A stretch of 11,656 bases of DNA from an uncultured Ruminococcus sp. GTDB taxonomy: Bacteria > Bacillota > Clostridia > Oscillospirales > Acutalibacteraceae. The notes under the pieces are model-generated. The model saw only the letters and a program-made list of their open reading frames with translations, was not told where the DNA came from and made no database searches. A program made the translations under genes and the position numbers. The DNA lies in assembly GCA_905234305.1 (NCBI GenBank), contig CAJOHT010000039.1:1-11656 (forward strand), in the 5' to 3' direction. Shown in pieces: positions 6,091 through 11,656 of this stretch (within the stretch, counting starts at the first letter, position 1; every line of letters starts with the position of its first letter).

Positions 6091-6591
6091 ATGCTAAAGA
6101 AAATCAGCAATCTGCCCTTTAAGGGCACACCTGAACAGGAAGCTCAGCTGAAAGAGGTCATTAAAAAGCACCTCGACGATCCAGGCGCGGTAATGCCTGT
6201 CTTACAGGAAGCTCAGGATATTTACGGCTACCTTCCGATTGAGGTCCAGACTATGATTGCCGAAGGACTTAATGTACCGCTCGAGGAGGTTTACGGAGTA
6301 TCTACTTTCTACTCCCAGTTTGCTCTTTCACCTAAGGGTAAATACAACATCTCGGTATGTTTAGGAACCGCTTGTTATGTAAAAGGTTCGGGCGATATTC
6401 TCAACAAGCTCTCCGAATTACTCGGAATCGAGGCTGAAGAGTGTACACCTGACGGAATGTTCTCGCTTACCGCTTGCCGTTGTATCGGCGCGTGCGGATT
6501 AGCTCCCGTAATCACAGTTAATGATGATGTTTACGGTAGATTAACAGTAGACGACGTACCCGGCATTATCGGAAAATACAAAGATGCGTGA
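6091..6591 (+). CDS. hydC: HydC, NuoE-like [2Fe-2S] subunit of bifurcating hydrogenase
   Basis: A 166-residue subunit of the trimeric NAD(H)- and ferredoxin-dependent [FeFe]-hydrogenase. It belongs to the NuoE/HymA family of thioredoxin-like [2Fe-2S] proteins. The N-terminal helical part (about 14-60) contains the family segment MPVLQEAQDIYGYLP. VYGVSTFYSQF (68-78) leads into the cluster domain. Cluster ligands are C90 and C95 (CLGTAC) and C131 and C135 (CIGAC), all present. The ATG at 6091 is chosen over an in-frame GTG at 6034 because AAAGGAGG (6076-6083) sits seven bases upstream of the ATG and the GTG would add residues with no family match. It opens the operon, and its stop overlaps the next start by eight bases. 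Confidence 0.93.
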   Translation: MLKKISNLPFKGTPEQEAQLKEVIKKHLDDPGAVMPVLQEAQDIYGYLPIEVQTMIAEGLNVPLEEVYGVSTFYSQFALSPKGKYNISVCLGTACYVKGSGDILNKLSELLGIEAEECTPDGMFSLTACRCIGACGLAPVITVNDDVYGRLTVDDVPGIIGKYKDA

Positions 6592-7132
6592 GCTGTCGCT
6601 TAACGTAATGGACGTAGCCCAGAACTCGGTAAGAGCCGAAGCGAAGCTCGTTAAAATTATCGTAAACGAAAGTGATAAGGACGACTTCCTCACTATCTCG
6701 ATCGAGGACGACGGCTGCGGAATGAGCGAGGAGCAGGTCAATCAGGTTATCGACCCGTTCTTTACTACACGCACTACCCGCAAGGTAGGGCTCGGAGTTC
6801 CGCTCTTTAAGCTGTCCGCGGAACAGACAGGCGGAGCTTTCGACATTAAATCCAAAATCGGCGAAGGCACCACTACTACAGCGAAATACAAAAAAAGCCA
6901 CGTAGATATGACTCCGCTCGGGGATATCAACTCCACGGTGGAAATACTTATAAGGTGCAATCCCGATATTGACTTTGTATTTACTCACAGCACCGATAAC
7001 GGAAGCTTTACTCTCGACACGAGAGAATTAAGGGAGGTACTCGGGGATGTGAGTCTCGATACACCCGACGTTTTAGAATGGATAAAACAATATTTAGAAG
7101 AACAAACTCAAATTATAATCGGAGGTGTTTAG
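6584..7132 (+). CDS. Histidine-kinase-like ATPase in the hyd operon
   Basis: A 182-residue soluble protein with a GHKL/HATPase domain at about 1-105. It has an N-box-like DVAQN (D10, N14), a G1 box DDGCG (D42, G44, G46), an F-box DPFFTTR (57-63) and a G2 box KVGLGVPLFK (67-76). There is no phosphoacceptor His domain or receiver. The remaining residues, about 106-182 (MTPLGDINSTVEILIRCNPDID onward), form a C-terminal part seen in the hydrogenase-linked members of this family. Such genes are regularly found between hydC and hydB in Clostridia, but their role is not established. Assembly, regulation or signalling are possibilities. The gene overlaps hydC by eight bases and has only a weak upstream GGAAAA, so translation is probably coupled. 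Confidence 0.85.
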   Translation: MRELSLNVMDVAQNSVRAEAKLVKIIVNESDKDDFLTISIEDDGCGMSEEQVNQVIDPFFTTRTTRKVGLGVPLFKLSAEQTGGAFDIKSKIGEGTTTTAKYKKSHVDMTPLGDINSTVEILIRCNPDIDFVFTHSTDNGSFTLDTRELREVLGDVSLDTPDVLEWIKQYLEEQTQIIIGGV

Positions 7133-7135
7133 ATA

Positions 7136-7510
7136 ATGAAATCTTTAGCTGAATTACAGGCTATCAGAGAGAGAGCAAAGGCAAGTCTCGACCTGAGAAA
7201 AGAAAACCCCAACGCTTGCCGCGTACTTGTAGGTATGGCTACATGCGGAATTGCCGCGGGCGCAAGACCTGTACTTAACGCTTTTACTGAAGAAATCGCT
7301 AAAAGAGGATTAACTGACAGTGTTACAGTTACTCAGACAGGCTGCATCGGCATCTGCCAGTATGAGCCCGTTGTAGAAATCGAAATTCCAGGTGAGGAAA
7401 AAGTAACGTACATTAAGATGACTCCCGAAAAAGCGGTTAAGGTTGTTAACGACCATATTGTAAATAAAAACGTTATTACCGAATATACAATCGGTACAAT
7501 GGGCAAATAA
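7136..7510 (+). CDS. Thioredoxin-like (2Fe-2S) ferredoxin domain protein
   Basis: A 124-residue protein of the thioredoxin-like [2Fe-2S] family, related to the N-terminal domain of HydB and to NuoE. An N-terminal helix (1-25) precedes the cluster fold. VLVGMATCGIAAGARPVL (about 30-47) is the first motif and TQTGCIGICQYEP (66-78) the second. Cysteines are C28, C37, C70 and C74. The usual first Cys of the CxxxxC pair is Gly33 here. C28 could supply a fourth ligand, but its position is unusual. GGAGGTG at 7121-7127 lies eight bases before the ATG, and the gene starts three bases after the previous stop. It probably supports electron transfer or assembly of the hydrogenase; in some clostridial operons this small gene is a standard member. 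Confidence 0.85.
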   Translation: MKSLAELQAIRERAKASLDLRKENPNACRVLVGMATCGIAAGARPVLNAFTEEIAKRGLTDSVTVTQTGCIGICQYEPVVEIEIPGEEKVTYIKMTPEKAVKVVNDHIVNKNVITEYTIGTMGK

Positions 7511-7522
7511 AGGAGGGCAATA

Positions 7523-8743
7523 ATGTATCGTTCTAATGTGCTTGTTTGCGGCGGTACCGGATGTACCTCCTCAGACAGTTTAAAAATCGTAGATAAACTC
7601 AACGAGGAACTTAAGGCTAAAGGACTTGATAAAGAAGTAAACGTTATTACAACAGGATGCTTCGGACTTTGCGCTTTAGGTCCGATTATGGTAGTTTATC
7701 CCGAGGGCAGCTTCTACTCAATGGTAAAGGTAGAAGATATCCCCGAAATCGTTGAGGAACATCTCTTAAAAGGAAGAATCGTTACCCGTCTTCTCTATCA
7801 GGAGACAGTTGAAAACGATACCGTAAAATCACTTAACAAAACCGCTTTCTACGCTAAACAGAAGCGTGTTGCTTTAAGAAACTGCGGTGTTGTTGACCCT
7901 GAGAAGATTGATGATTATATCGCTCAGGACGGTTACGCGGCATTAGGTAAGGTTCTTACCGAAATGACCCCCGAAGACGTAATCCAGACTATGCTTGACT
8001 CGGGACTCAGAGGCCGCGGCGGCGCGGGCTTCCCCACAGGCTTAAAGTGGAAATTCGCTGCAGGCAACCAGGCGGATCAGAAATACGTTTGCTGTAACGC
8101 CGACGAAGGCGACCCCGGCGCGTTTATGGATCGTTCCGTACTTGAGGGTGACCCCCACGTACTTATCGAGGCTATGGCGATCGCTGCTTACGCTATCGGC
8201 GCTGACAAAGGCCGAGTATACGTAAGAGCCGAGTATCCTATCGCTGTTAAGCGTTTACAGATCGCTATCGACCAGGCTCGCGAGTATGGTCTTTTAGGCG
8301 AGGATATCTTCGGAACAGGATTTAACTTTGACTTGGAGCTTCGTCTCGGCGCGGGCGCGTTCGTTTGCGGTGAGGAAACAGCTCTTATGACCTCTATCGA
8401 GGGTAAGCGCGGCGAGCCCAGACCTCGTCCCCCGTTCCCCGCTGTTAAGGGTCTTTATCAGAAACCGACTATCTTAAACAACGTTGAAACATACGCTAAT
8501 ATCCCGCAGATTATCTTAAAGGGTGCCGACTGGTTCGCTTCAATGGGTACCGAAAAGAGCAAGGGTACTAAGGTATTCGCTCTCGGCGGTAAGATTGAGC
8601 ATACGGGACTCGTTGAGGTACCTATGGGTACTACACTCCGCGAAATCGTAGAGGAAATCGGCGGCGGTATCCCGAACGGCAAAAAGTTTAAGGCCTCGAT
8701 ATTCCTATCGACTACGATAACCTCCTCGAAATCGGCTCAATGA
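7523..8743 (+). CDS. hydB: HydB (NuoF-like) N-terminal two thirds, frame-broken
   Basis: The diaphorase subunit of the bifurcating hydrogenase; binds FMN and NAD(H). Residues 1-90 form a thioredoxin-like [2Fe-2S] domain (C9, C14, C46, C50). The FMN/NADH domain shows [18 protein letters not shown] (161-178), [14 protein letters not shown] (191-204) and [16 protein letters not shown] (277-292). The SLBB-like region runs about 349-390. After K390-A391 the sequence departs from the family. The normal continuation with the GGPSGGC segment is missing, and the conserved [15 protein letters not shown] resumes at 8695 in another frame. The 15 residues from 392 to the stop are therefore nonsense. Frame arithmetic requires a loss of 1 mod 3 bases, probably 43 or 46. 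AAGGAGGG at 7510-7517 sets the start. As written, the protein lacks its N3 and ferredoxin clusters. Confidence 0.9.
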   Translation: MYRSNVLVCGGTGCTSSDSLKIVDKLNEELKAKGLDKEVNVITTGCFGLCALGPIMVVYPEGSFYSMVKVEDIPEIVEEHLLKGRIVTRLLYQETVENDTVKSLNKTAFYAKQKRVALRNCGVVDPEKIDDYIAQDGYAALGKVLTEMTPEDVIQTMLDSGLRGRGGAGFPTGLKWKFAAGNQADQKYVCCNADEGDPGAFMDRSVLEGDPHVLIEAMAIAAYAIGADKGRVYVRAEYPIAVKRLQIAIDQAREYGLLGEDIFGTGFNFDLELRLGAGAFVCGEETALMTSIEGKRGEPRPRPPFPAVKGLYQKPTILNNVETYANIPQIILKGADWFASMGTEKSKGTKVFALGGKIEHTGLVEVPMGTTLREIVEEIGGGIPNGKKFKASIFLSTTITSSKSAQ

Positions 8744-9285
8744 TGGGCTCCGGCGGACTTATCGTTATGGACGAAACAACCTGTATGGTTGATATCGCTA
8801 AATTCTTCCTCGAGTTCACCGTTGACGAAAGCTGCGGTAAATGTACTCCCTGCCGTATCGGCACAAAGAGACTTCTCGAAATGCTCGATAAAATCACAAA
8901 GGGTCAGGGTACCCTCGAGATGATCGACGAAATGGAAGAGCTTTGCTACTTCATTAAGGCTAACTCGCTTTGCGGACTCGGACAGACCGCTCCCAACCCC
9001 GTACTCTCAACTCTCCGTTATTTCAGAGATGAGTATATCGCTCACGTAGTTGACCATAAATGTCCCGCGGGCGTATGTAAGGATCTTCTCGAGTTCCATA
9101 TTGATAAAGATAAATGTATCGGCTGCGGAATGTGCGCAAGAAAATGTCCTGTATCTACAATTCATCCTTCGGACTATATCGCACCAGGTAAAAAGAAACC
9201 CGCTTACCAGATCGACACAAGCAAGTGCGTTAAGTGCGGCGCTTGTATTGATAACTGTAAGTTCGGCGCAGTATCTAAAGGCTAA
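8740..9285 (+). CDS. hydB: HydB C-terminal third in a shifted frame
   Basis: This 181-residue frame carries the rest of Hyd[14 protein letters not shown] (C32, C35, C38) with C78 of [11 protein letters not shown] forms the NuoF-type N3 [4Fe-4S] site. Two C-terminal ferredoxin motifs (C126, C129, C132, C136 and C163, C166, C169, C173) match the extension typical of bifurcating HydB. The homologous frame actually opens at 8695, 15 codons before the first ATG, so the ATG is not a natural gene start. The upstream stop and this ATG overlap as ATGA, so coupled re-initiation could make it as a separate chain; no ribosome binding site is present. A functional split subunit seems unlikely because the GGPSGGC segment is absent from both parts. 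Intact HydB would be about 600 residues. Confidence 0.88.
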   Translation: MMGSGGLIVMDETTCMVDIAKFFLEFTVDESCGKCTPCRIGTKRLLEMLDKITKGQGTLEMIDEMEELCYFIKANSLCGLGQTAPNPVLSTLRYFRDEYIAHVVDHKCPAGVCKDLLEFHIDKDKCIGCGMCARKCPVSTIHPSDYIAPGKKKPAYQIDTSKCVKCGACIDNCKFGAVSKG

Positions 9286-9302
9286 AGAAAGGAGATATTA
9301 TA

Positions 9303-11042
9303 ATGGAAATGCTTAACATTAAAATTAACGGCAAAGATTATTCCGTTGAAAAAAATACCACTATTCTTGAAGCCTGCCATCAGTTCGGAATCAAGGTTCC
9401 GACATTATGCTACCTTAAGGATATTAACGAAATCGGCGCGTGCCGTATGTGTCTTTGCGAGGTTAAAGGCGCAAGAGGTTTAGTAGCGGCTTGCGTATAT
9501 CCTATTGAAAGAGAAGGAACTGAAATCTTTACTAACACTCCTCAAATCCGCAAGTACAGAAAGATGAACCTTGAGCATCTCCTTTCAAATCACGACAAGA
9601 AATGTCTCTCCTGCCCGAGAAACGATAACTGCGAGCTTCAGAAGCTCTGTCTTGAGTACGGCGTAGACGAAGAAAAATTCCAGGGCGAGGAAACTAAATA
9701 TAAGGAAGATAAATCTACCTTACACCTCGTTCGCAATAATAACAAATGTATCCTTTGCCGTCGTTGCGTAGCGGCTTGTAAGAACCAGTACGTATCTGTT
9801 ATCGGCGCTAACAACAGAGGTTTTGATACAGCTATTTCATGCGCTTTCGATCAGGATCTCGATCAGGTTTCCTGCGTAAGCTGCGGACAATGTACTGTAG
9901 TATGTCCGACAGGCGCTTTAGTTGAGCGCGACGATACAGCCAAAGTATTTGAGGCTATCGCCGACCCGACTAAGCACGTTGTTGTTCATACAGCTCCCTC
10001 AATCAGAGCTACTCTCGGCGAGTGCTTCGGTATGCCTATCGGCTCTAACGTAACCGGCAAAATGGCTACCGCTCTCCATATGCTCGGCTTCGATAAGGTA
10101 TTTGATACCAACTTCGGCGCTGACCTTACAATTATGGAAGAAGGCACCGAGTTTATCCACCGCGTAAAAGAAGGCGGTACACTGCCGATGATCACCTCCT
10201 GCTCACCAGGATGGATCAAGTTCTGCGAGCATTATTATCCCGACCTTATCCCCCATCTCTCGACTTGTAAATCACCTCAGCAGATGCAGGGTGCTATGAT
10301 TAAATCCTACTATGCTGAGAAAGCGGGAATCGACCCGAAGGATATCGTAGTTGTATCCGTAATGCCCTGCGTTGCTAAGAAATTTGAGATTAAGCGTGAC
10401 AATCAGGGCCGCGACGGTATGCAGGATAACGATATTTCAATCTCGACAAGAGAGCTTGCTAAGATGATTAAGACTGCAGGTATCCAGTTCACCGAGCTTG
10501 AAGACGGCGAATTCGATCCCATTATGGCTATCGGTTCAGGCGCTGGTACTATCTTCGGAGCTTCGGGCGGTGTTATGGAAGCTGCTCTCCGTACTGTTGC
10601 GGACATCCTCACAGGCGAGGATTTAGCTGAGTTCGAGTATAAAGAAGTACGCGGTATGGACGATGTTAAGGAAGCTACTTATAACGTAGCGGGCATCGAC
10701 GTAAACGTTGCCGTTACCTCCGGACTTAAGAACGCCGCTAAACTTCTCGACGAAATCCGCGCCGGTAAGTCTAAATATCACTTTATCGAGGTTATGTGCT
10801 GTCCAGGCGGTTGTATTAACGGCGGCGGTCAGCCGATCCAGCCCGGTCACGTAAGAAACTTTGTTGATCTTCGCGAAAAGAGAGCAGAAGCTCTCTACGA
10901 CGACGACCGTCATCTCCCGTTCAGAAAGTCTCACGATAACCCTGAAATCAAGGCTATCTACGACGAGTATCTCGGCGAGCCGGGTTCTCATAAGGCACAC
11001 GAACTCTTACATACTTCATACGTTAAACGTAAGAAATATTAA
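9303..11042 (+). CDS. hydA: HydA, catalytic [FeFe]-hydrogenase subunit
   Basis: The 579-residue H-cluster subunit that makes or oxidises H2 in the cytoplasmic HydABC complex. Domains in order: a plant-type [2Fe-2S] ferredoxin (C36, C47, C50, C64); a His-Cys [4Fe-4S] site (H97, C101, C104, C110); two [4Fe-4S] motifs (C149, C152, C155, C159 and C191, C194, C197, C201); then the H-cluster domain. L1 is TSCSPGW (298-304), L2 is MPCVAKKFE (354-362) and L3 is EVMCCPGGCINGGGQP (496-511). The C-terminal small-subunit-like tail (about 520-579, HNPEIK-type and YDEYLGEPGSHKAHELLH) is complete. L1 has Ser at the fourth position and L3 has Cys where Ala is common. AAAGGAG at 9288-9294 gives an eight-base spacer to the ATG at 9303. 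It is last in the operon and followed by a strong terminator. Confidence 0.96.
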   Translation: MEMLNIKINGKDYSVEKNTTILEACHQFGIKVPTLCYLKDINEIGACRMCLCEVKGARGLVAACVYPIEREGTEIFTNTPQIRKYRKMNLEHLLSNHDKKCLSCPRNDNCELQKLCLEYGVDEEKFQGEETKYKEDKSTLHLVRNNNKCILCRRCVAACKNQYVSVIGANNRGFDTAISCAFDQDLDQVSCVSCGQCTVVCPTGALVERDDTAKVFEAIADPTKHVVVHTAPSIRATLGECFGMPIGSNVTGKMATALHMLGFDKVFDTNFGADLTIMEEGTEFIHRVKEGGTLPMITSCSPGWIKFCEHYYPDLIPHLSTCKSPQQMQGAMIKSYYAEKAGIDPKDIVVVSVMPCVAKKFEIKRDNQGRDGMQDNDISISTRELAKMIKTAGIQFTELEDGEFDPIMAIGSGAGTIFGASGGVMEAALRTVADILTGEDLAEFEYKEVRGMDDVKEATYNVAGIDVNVAVTSGLKNAAKLLDEIRAGKSKYHFIEVMCCPGGCINGGGQPIQPGHVRNFVDLREKRAEALYDDDRHLPFRKSHDNPEIKAIYDEYLGEPGSHKAHELLHTSYVKRKKY

Positions 11043-11059
11043 GGTTTAGAAGTTCATAT

Positions 11060-11092
11060 AAAAAGCGTACGCAAATTTTGCGTACGCTTTTT
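11060..11092 (+). terminator. Terminator of the hydABC operon (probably bidirectional)
   Basis: A perfect 13-bp stem AAAAAGCGTACGC/GCGTACGCTTTTT closes on AAATTTT. The A-run and T-run flanks make it work in both directions. It lies between hydA and the convergent rubredoxin gene, whose stop is at 11110. Confidence 0.88.
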
Positions 11093-11109
11093 AACGTTAT
11101 AATTGCTTT

Positions 11110-11265
11110 TTACTGTTCTGAAAAGCTGTCCTTATCTACTCCGCAGAGAGGACATTCAAAATCATCAGGTAAATCCGCAAATTTTGTACCGGGGGCAATT
11201 CCGTACTCGGGAGCGCCTGCTTCCTCGTCGTATTCCCAACCGCATACATCGCATACGTATACCAT
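11110..11265 (-). CDS. Rubredoxin
   Basis: A 51-residue rubredoxin, below the length at which many gene finders report. The iron site is made by CDVCGWEYD (C5, C8) and [11 protein letters not shown] (C38, C41). The family residues EYDEEAG, the [18 protein letters not shown] stretch and the aromatic core are all present. It carries single electrons in the cytoplasm, typically to reactive oxygen- or NO-reducing enzymes such as rubrerythrin or flavodiiron proteins. AAGGAG (11274-11279) lies eight bases before the ATG at 11265. An in-frame ATG at 11283 exists, but that AAGGAG falls inside the added codons. The gene follows the ridA locus by about 25 bases on the same strand, so they probably share a transcript. 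Confidence 0.95.
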   Translation of the reverse strand: MVYVCDVCGWEYDEEAGAPEYGIAPGTKFADLPDDFECPLCGVDKDSFSEQ

Positions 11266-11290
11266 AAAACTTTCTCCTTTCATTTATTAA

Positions 11291-11359
11291 TTATGCCTCG
11301 GCAACAACTTCAACTTCAACAAGCACATTCTTAGGCAGCGTCTTTACCGCTACAATACT
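11291..11359 (-). pseudogene. Out-of-frame C-terminal end of RidA
   Basis: Read in this frame, the minus strand encodes SIVAVKTLPKNVLVEVEVVA followed by EA and a stop at 11291-11293. This is the standard last two strands of RidA proteins. It is displaced by one frame from the upstream part (11331-11636) and has no start signal of its own. The segment that should link the two, roughly YFxxxPAR, is missing. Frame arithmetic gives a loss of 2 mod 3 bases, about 29. Both edges share AGTAT, so a deletion between 5-base repeats would explain it. Confidence 0.8.
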
Positions 11360-11636
11360 TACCATATATTTCGTTAAAAGAACTAAAATCATTAATATCG
11401 GCCAAAAAGCAAACTGTTTTTACAGCCTTATCAAGAGACGAACCAGCCGCTTCAAGCACATTCTTTAGATTAGTGCAAACCTGCTCTGTCTGAGCCTCGA
11501 TAGTTTCCGCCTCTACATTGCCCGTAGCGGGATTTATCGCAATCTGACCCGAAGTGAATACGAGTCCGTTAACCTTTACCGCCTGGCTGTAGGGTCCTAT
11601 AGCGTCAGGCGCGTTTTTTGTATATACTTTTTCCAT
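11331..11636 (-). CDS. RidA-family protein (reactive intermediate deaminase), frame-broken
   Basis: A 101-residue truncated member of the RidA/YjgF/UK114 family, which hydrolyses reactive enamine/imine products of PLP enzymes such as threonine dehydratase. The N-terminal and middle parts are typical: KNAPDAIGPYSQAVKVNGLV, FTSGQIAINPATG, QVCTNLKNVLEAAGSSLDKAVKTVCFLADINDF, and SFNEIYGKY ending at residue 94. After this the frame runs into CSGKDAA and stops. The deletion removes the PARS segment, whose Arg (Arg105 in E. coli RidA) binds the substrate carboxylate. The start at 11636 is preferred over the in-frame ATG at 11654 because AGGAGA (11646-11651) lies nine bases before it and inside the longer reading. 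An intact protein would be about 124 residues. Confidence 0.88.
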   Translation of the reverse strand: MEKVYTKNAPDAIGPYSQAVKVNGLVFTSGQIAINPATGNVEAETIEAQTEQVCTNLKNVLEAAGSSLDKAVKTVCFLADINDFSSFNEIYGKYCSGKDAA

Positions 11637-11656
11637 TTTTTTATTTCTCCTCATCT

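Noticed and set aside
8690..8700. Programmed ribosomal frameshift in hydB
   Set aside because: There is no slippery heptamer, and a frameshift could not restore the 14 or 15 missing conserved residues.
10623..11000. Long minus-strand frame inside hydA
   Set aside because: It is a codon-bias shadow of hydA with no start signals or recognisable protein. Similar shadows inside hydS (3773-4159) and at 6566-6988 were dropped for the same reason.
11078..11290. Plus-strand reading frame downstream of hydA
   Set aside because: It is antisense to rubredoxin, begins inside the hydA terminator and has no ribosome binding site.
1..11656. CRISPR array, insertion sequence, prophage or replication origin
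   Set aside because: No regularly spaced repeats, transposase, integrase or DnaA-box cluster were seen on either strand.

Overview
This window looks like chromosomal sequence from a strictly anaerobic, H2-producing Firmicute of the class Clostridia. A Ruminococcus-like member of the Oscillospirales is the best guess. The evidence is the fairly low GC content, strong AAGGAGG-type ribosome binding sites, sigma-A promoters with extended -10 boxes, a rubredoxin gene, and a trimeric NAD(H)/ferredoxin [FeFe]-hydrogenase operon next to a separate sensory-type [FeFe]-hydrogenase operon. I recall this pairing from Ruminococcus; the genus is inference.

Layout. Positions 1-275 hold tRNA-Ala(GGC) on the minus strand with its promoter and terminator, then the promoter of a small secreted Lys-rich protein (276-707, +). 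Positions 764-2515 (minus) hold a PadR regulator and the HAAS-type multi-pass membrane protein usually paired with it. The membrane gene loses its frame near 976. Positions 2728-5886 (+) are a five-gene operon: DRTGG protein, RsbT/RsbW-like ATPase, HydS-like [FeFe]-hydrogenase homologue, second DRTGG protein, PHP-domain protein. Positions 6091-11042 (+) are the hydrogenase operon proper: HydC (NuoE-like), a second ATPase, a thioredoxin-like [2Fe-2S] protein, HydB (NuoF-like, broken into two ORFs) and HydA. Positions 11110-11636 (minus) hold rubredoxin and a RidA-family gene, which is also frame-broken.

How the genes fit together. HydA, HydB and HydC should form the cytoplasmic electron-bifurcating hydrogenase that couples NADH and reduced ferredoxin oxidation to H2 evolution. 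The upstream operon looks like a regulatory arm. Its hydrogenase homologue keeps four apparent H-cluster cysteines but has Ala at the residue before the first of them, as described for sensory HydS enzymes. It lacks a PAS output domain and instead sits beside an anti-sigma/switch-kinase-like ATPase, two DRTGG proteins and a PHP phosphoesterase.

Most notable observation. Three separate genes in under 12 kb carry frame-breaking lesions, and each has a still-conserved continuation in another frame: the PadR-linked membrane protein, hydB, and ridA. In hydB and ridA the lesion also removes a strongly conserved motif (the GGPSGGC-type segment of NuoF, and the PARS segment with the substrate-binding Arg of RidA). 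This means either very recent gene decay or small deletion errors in the assembly. The bifurcating hydrogenase should not be assumed functional from this sequence alone.
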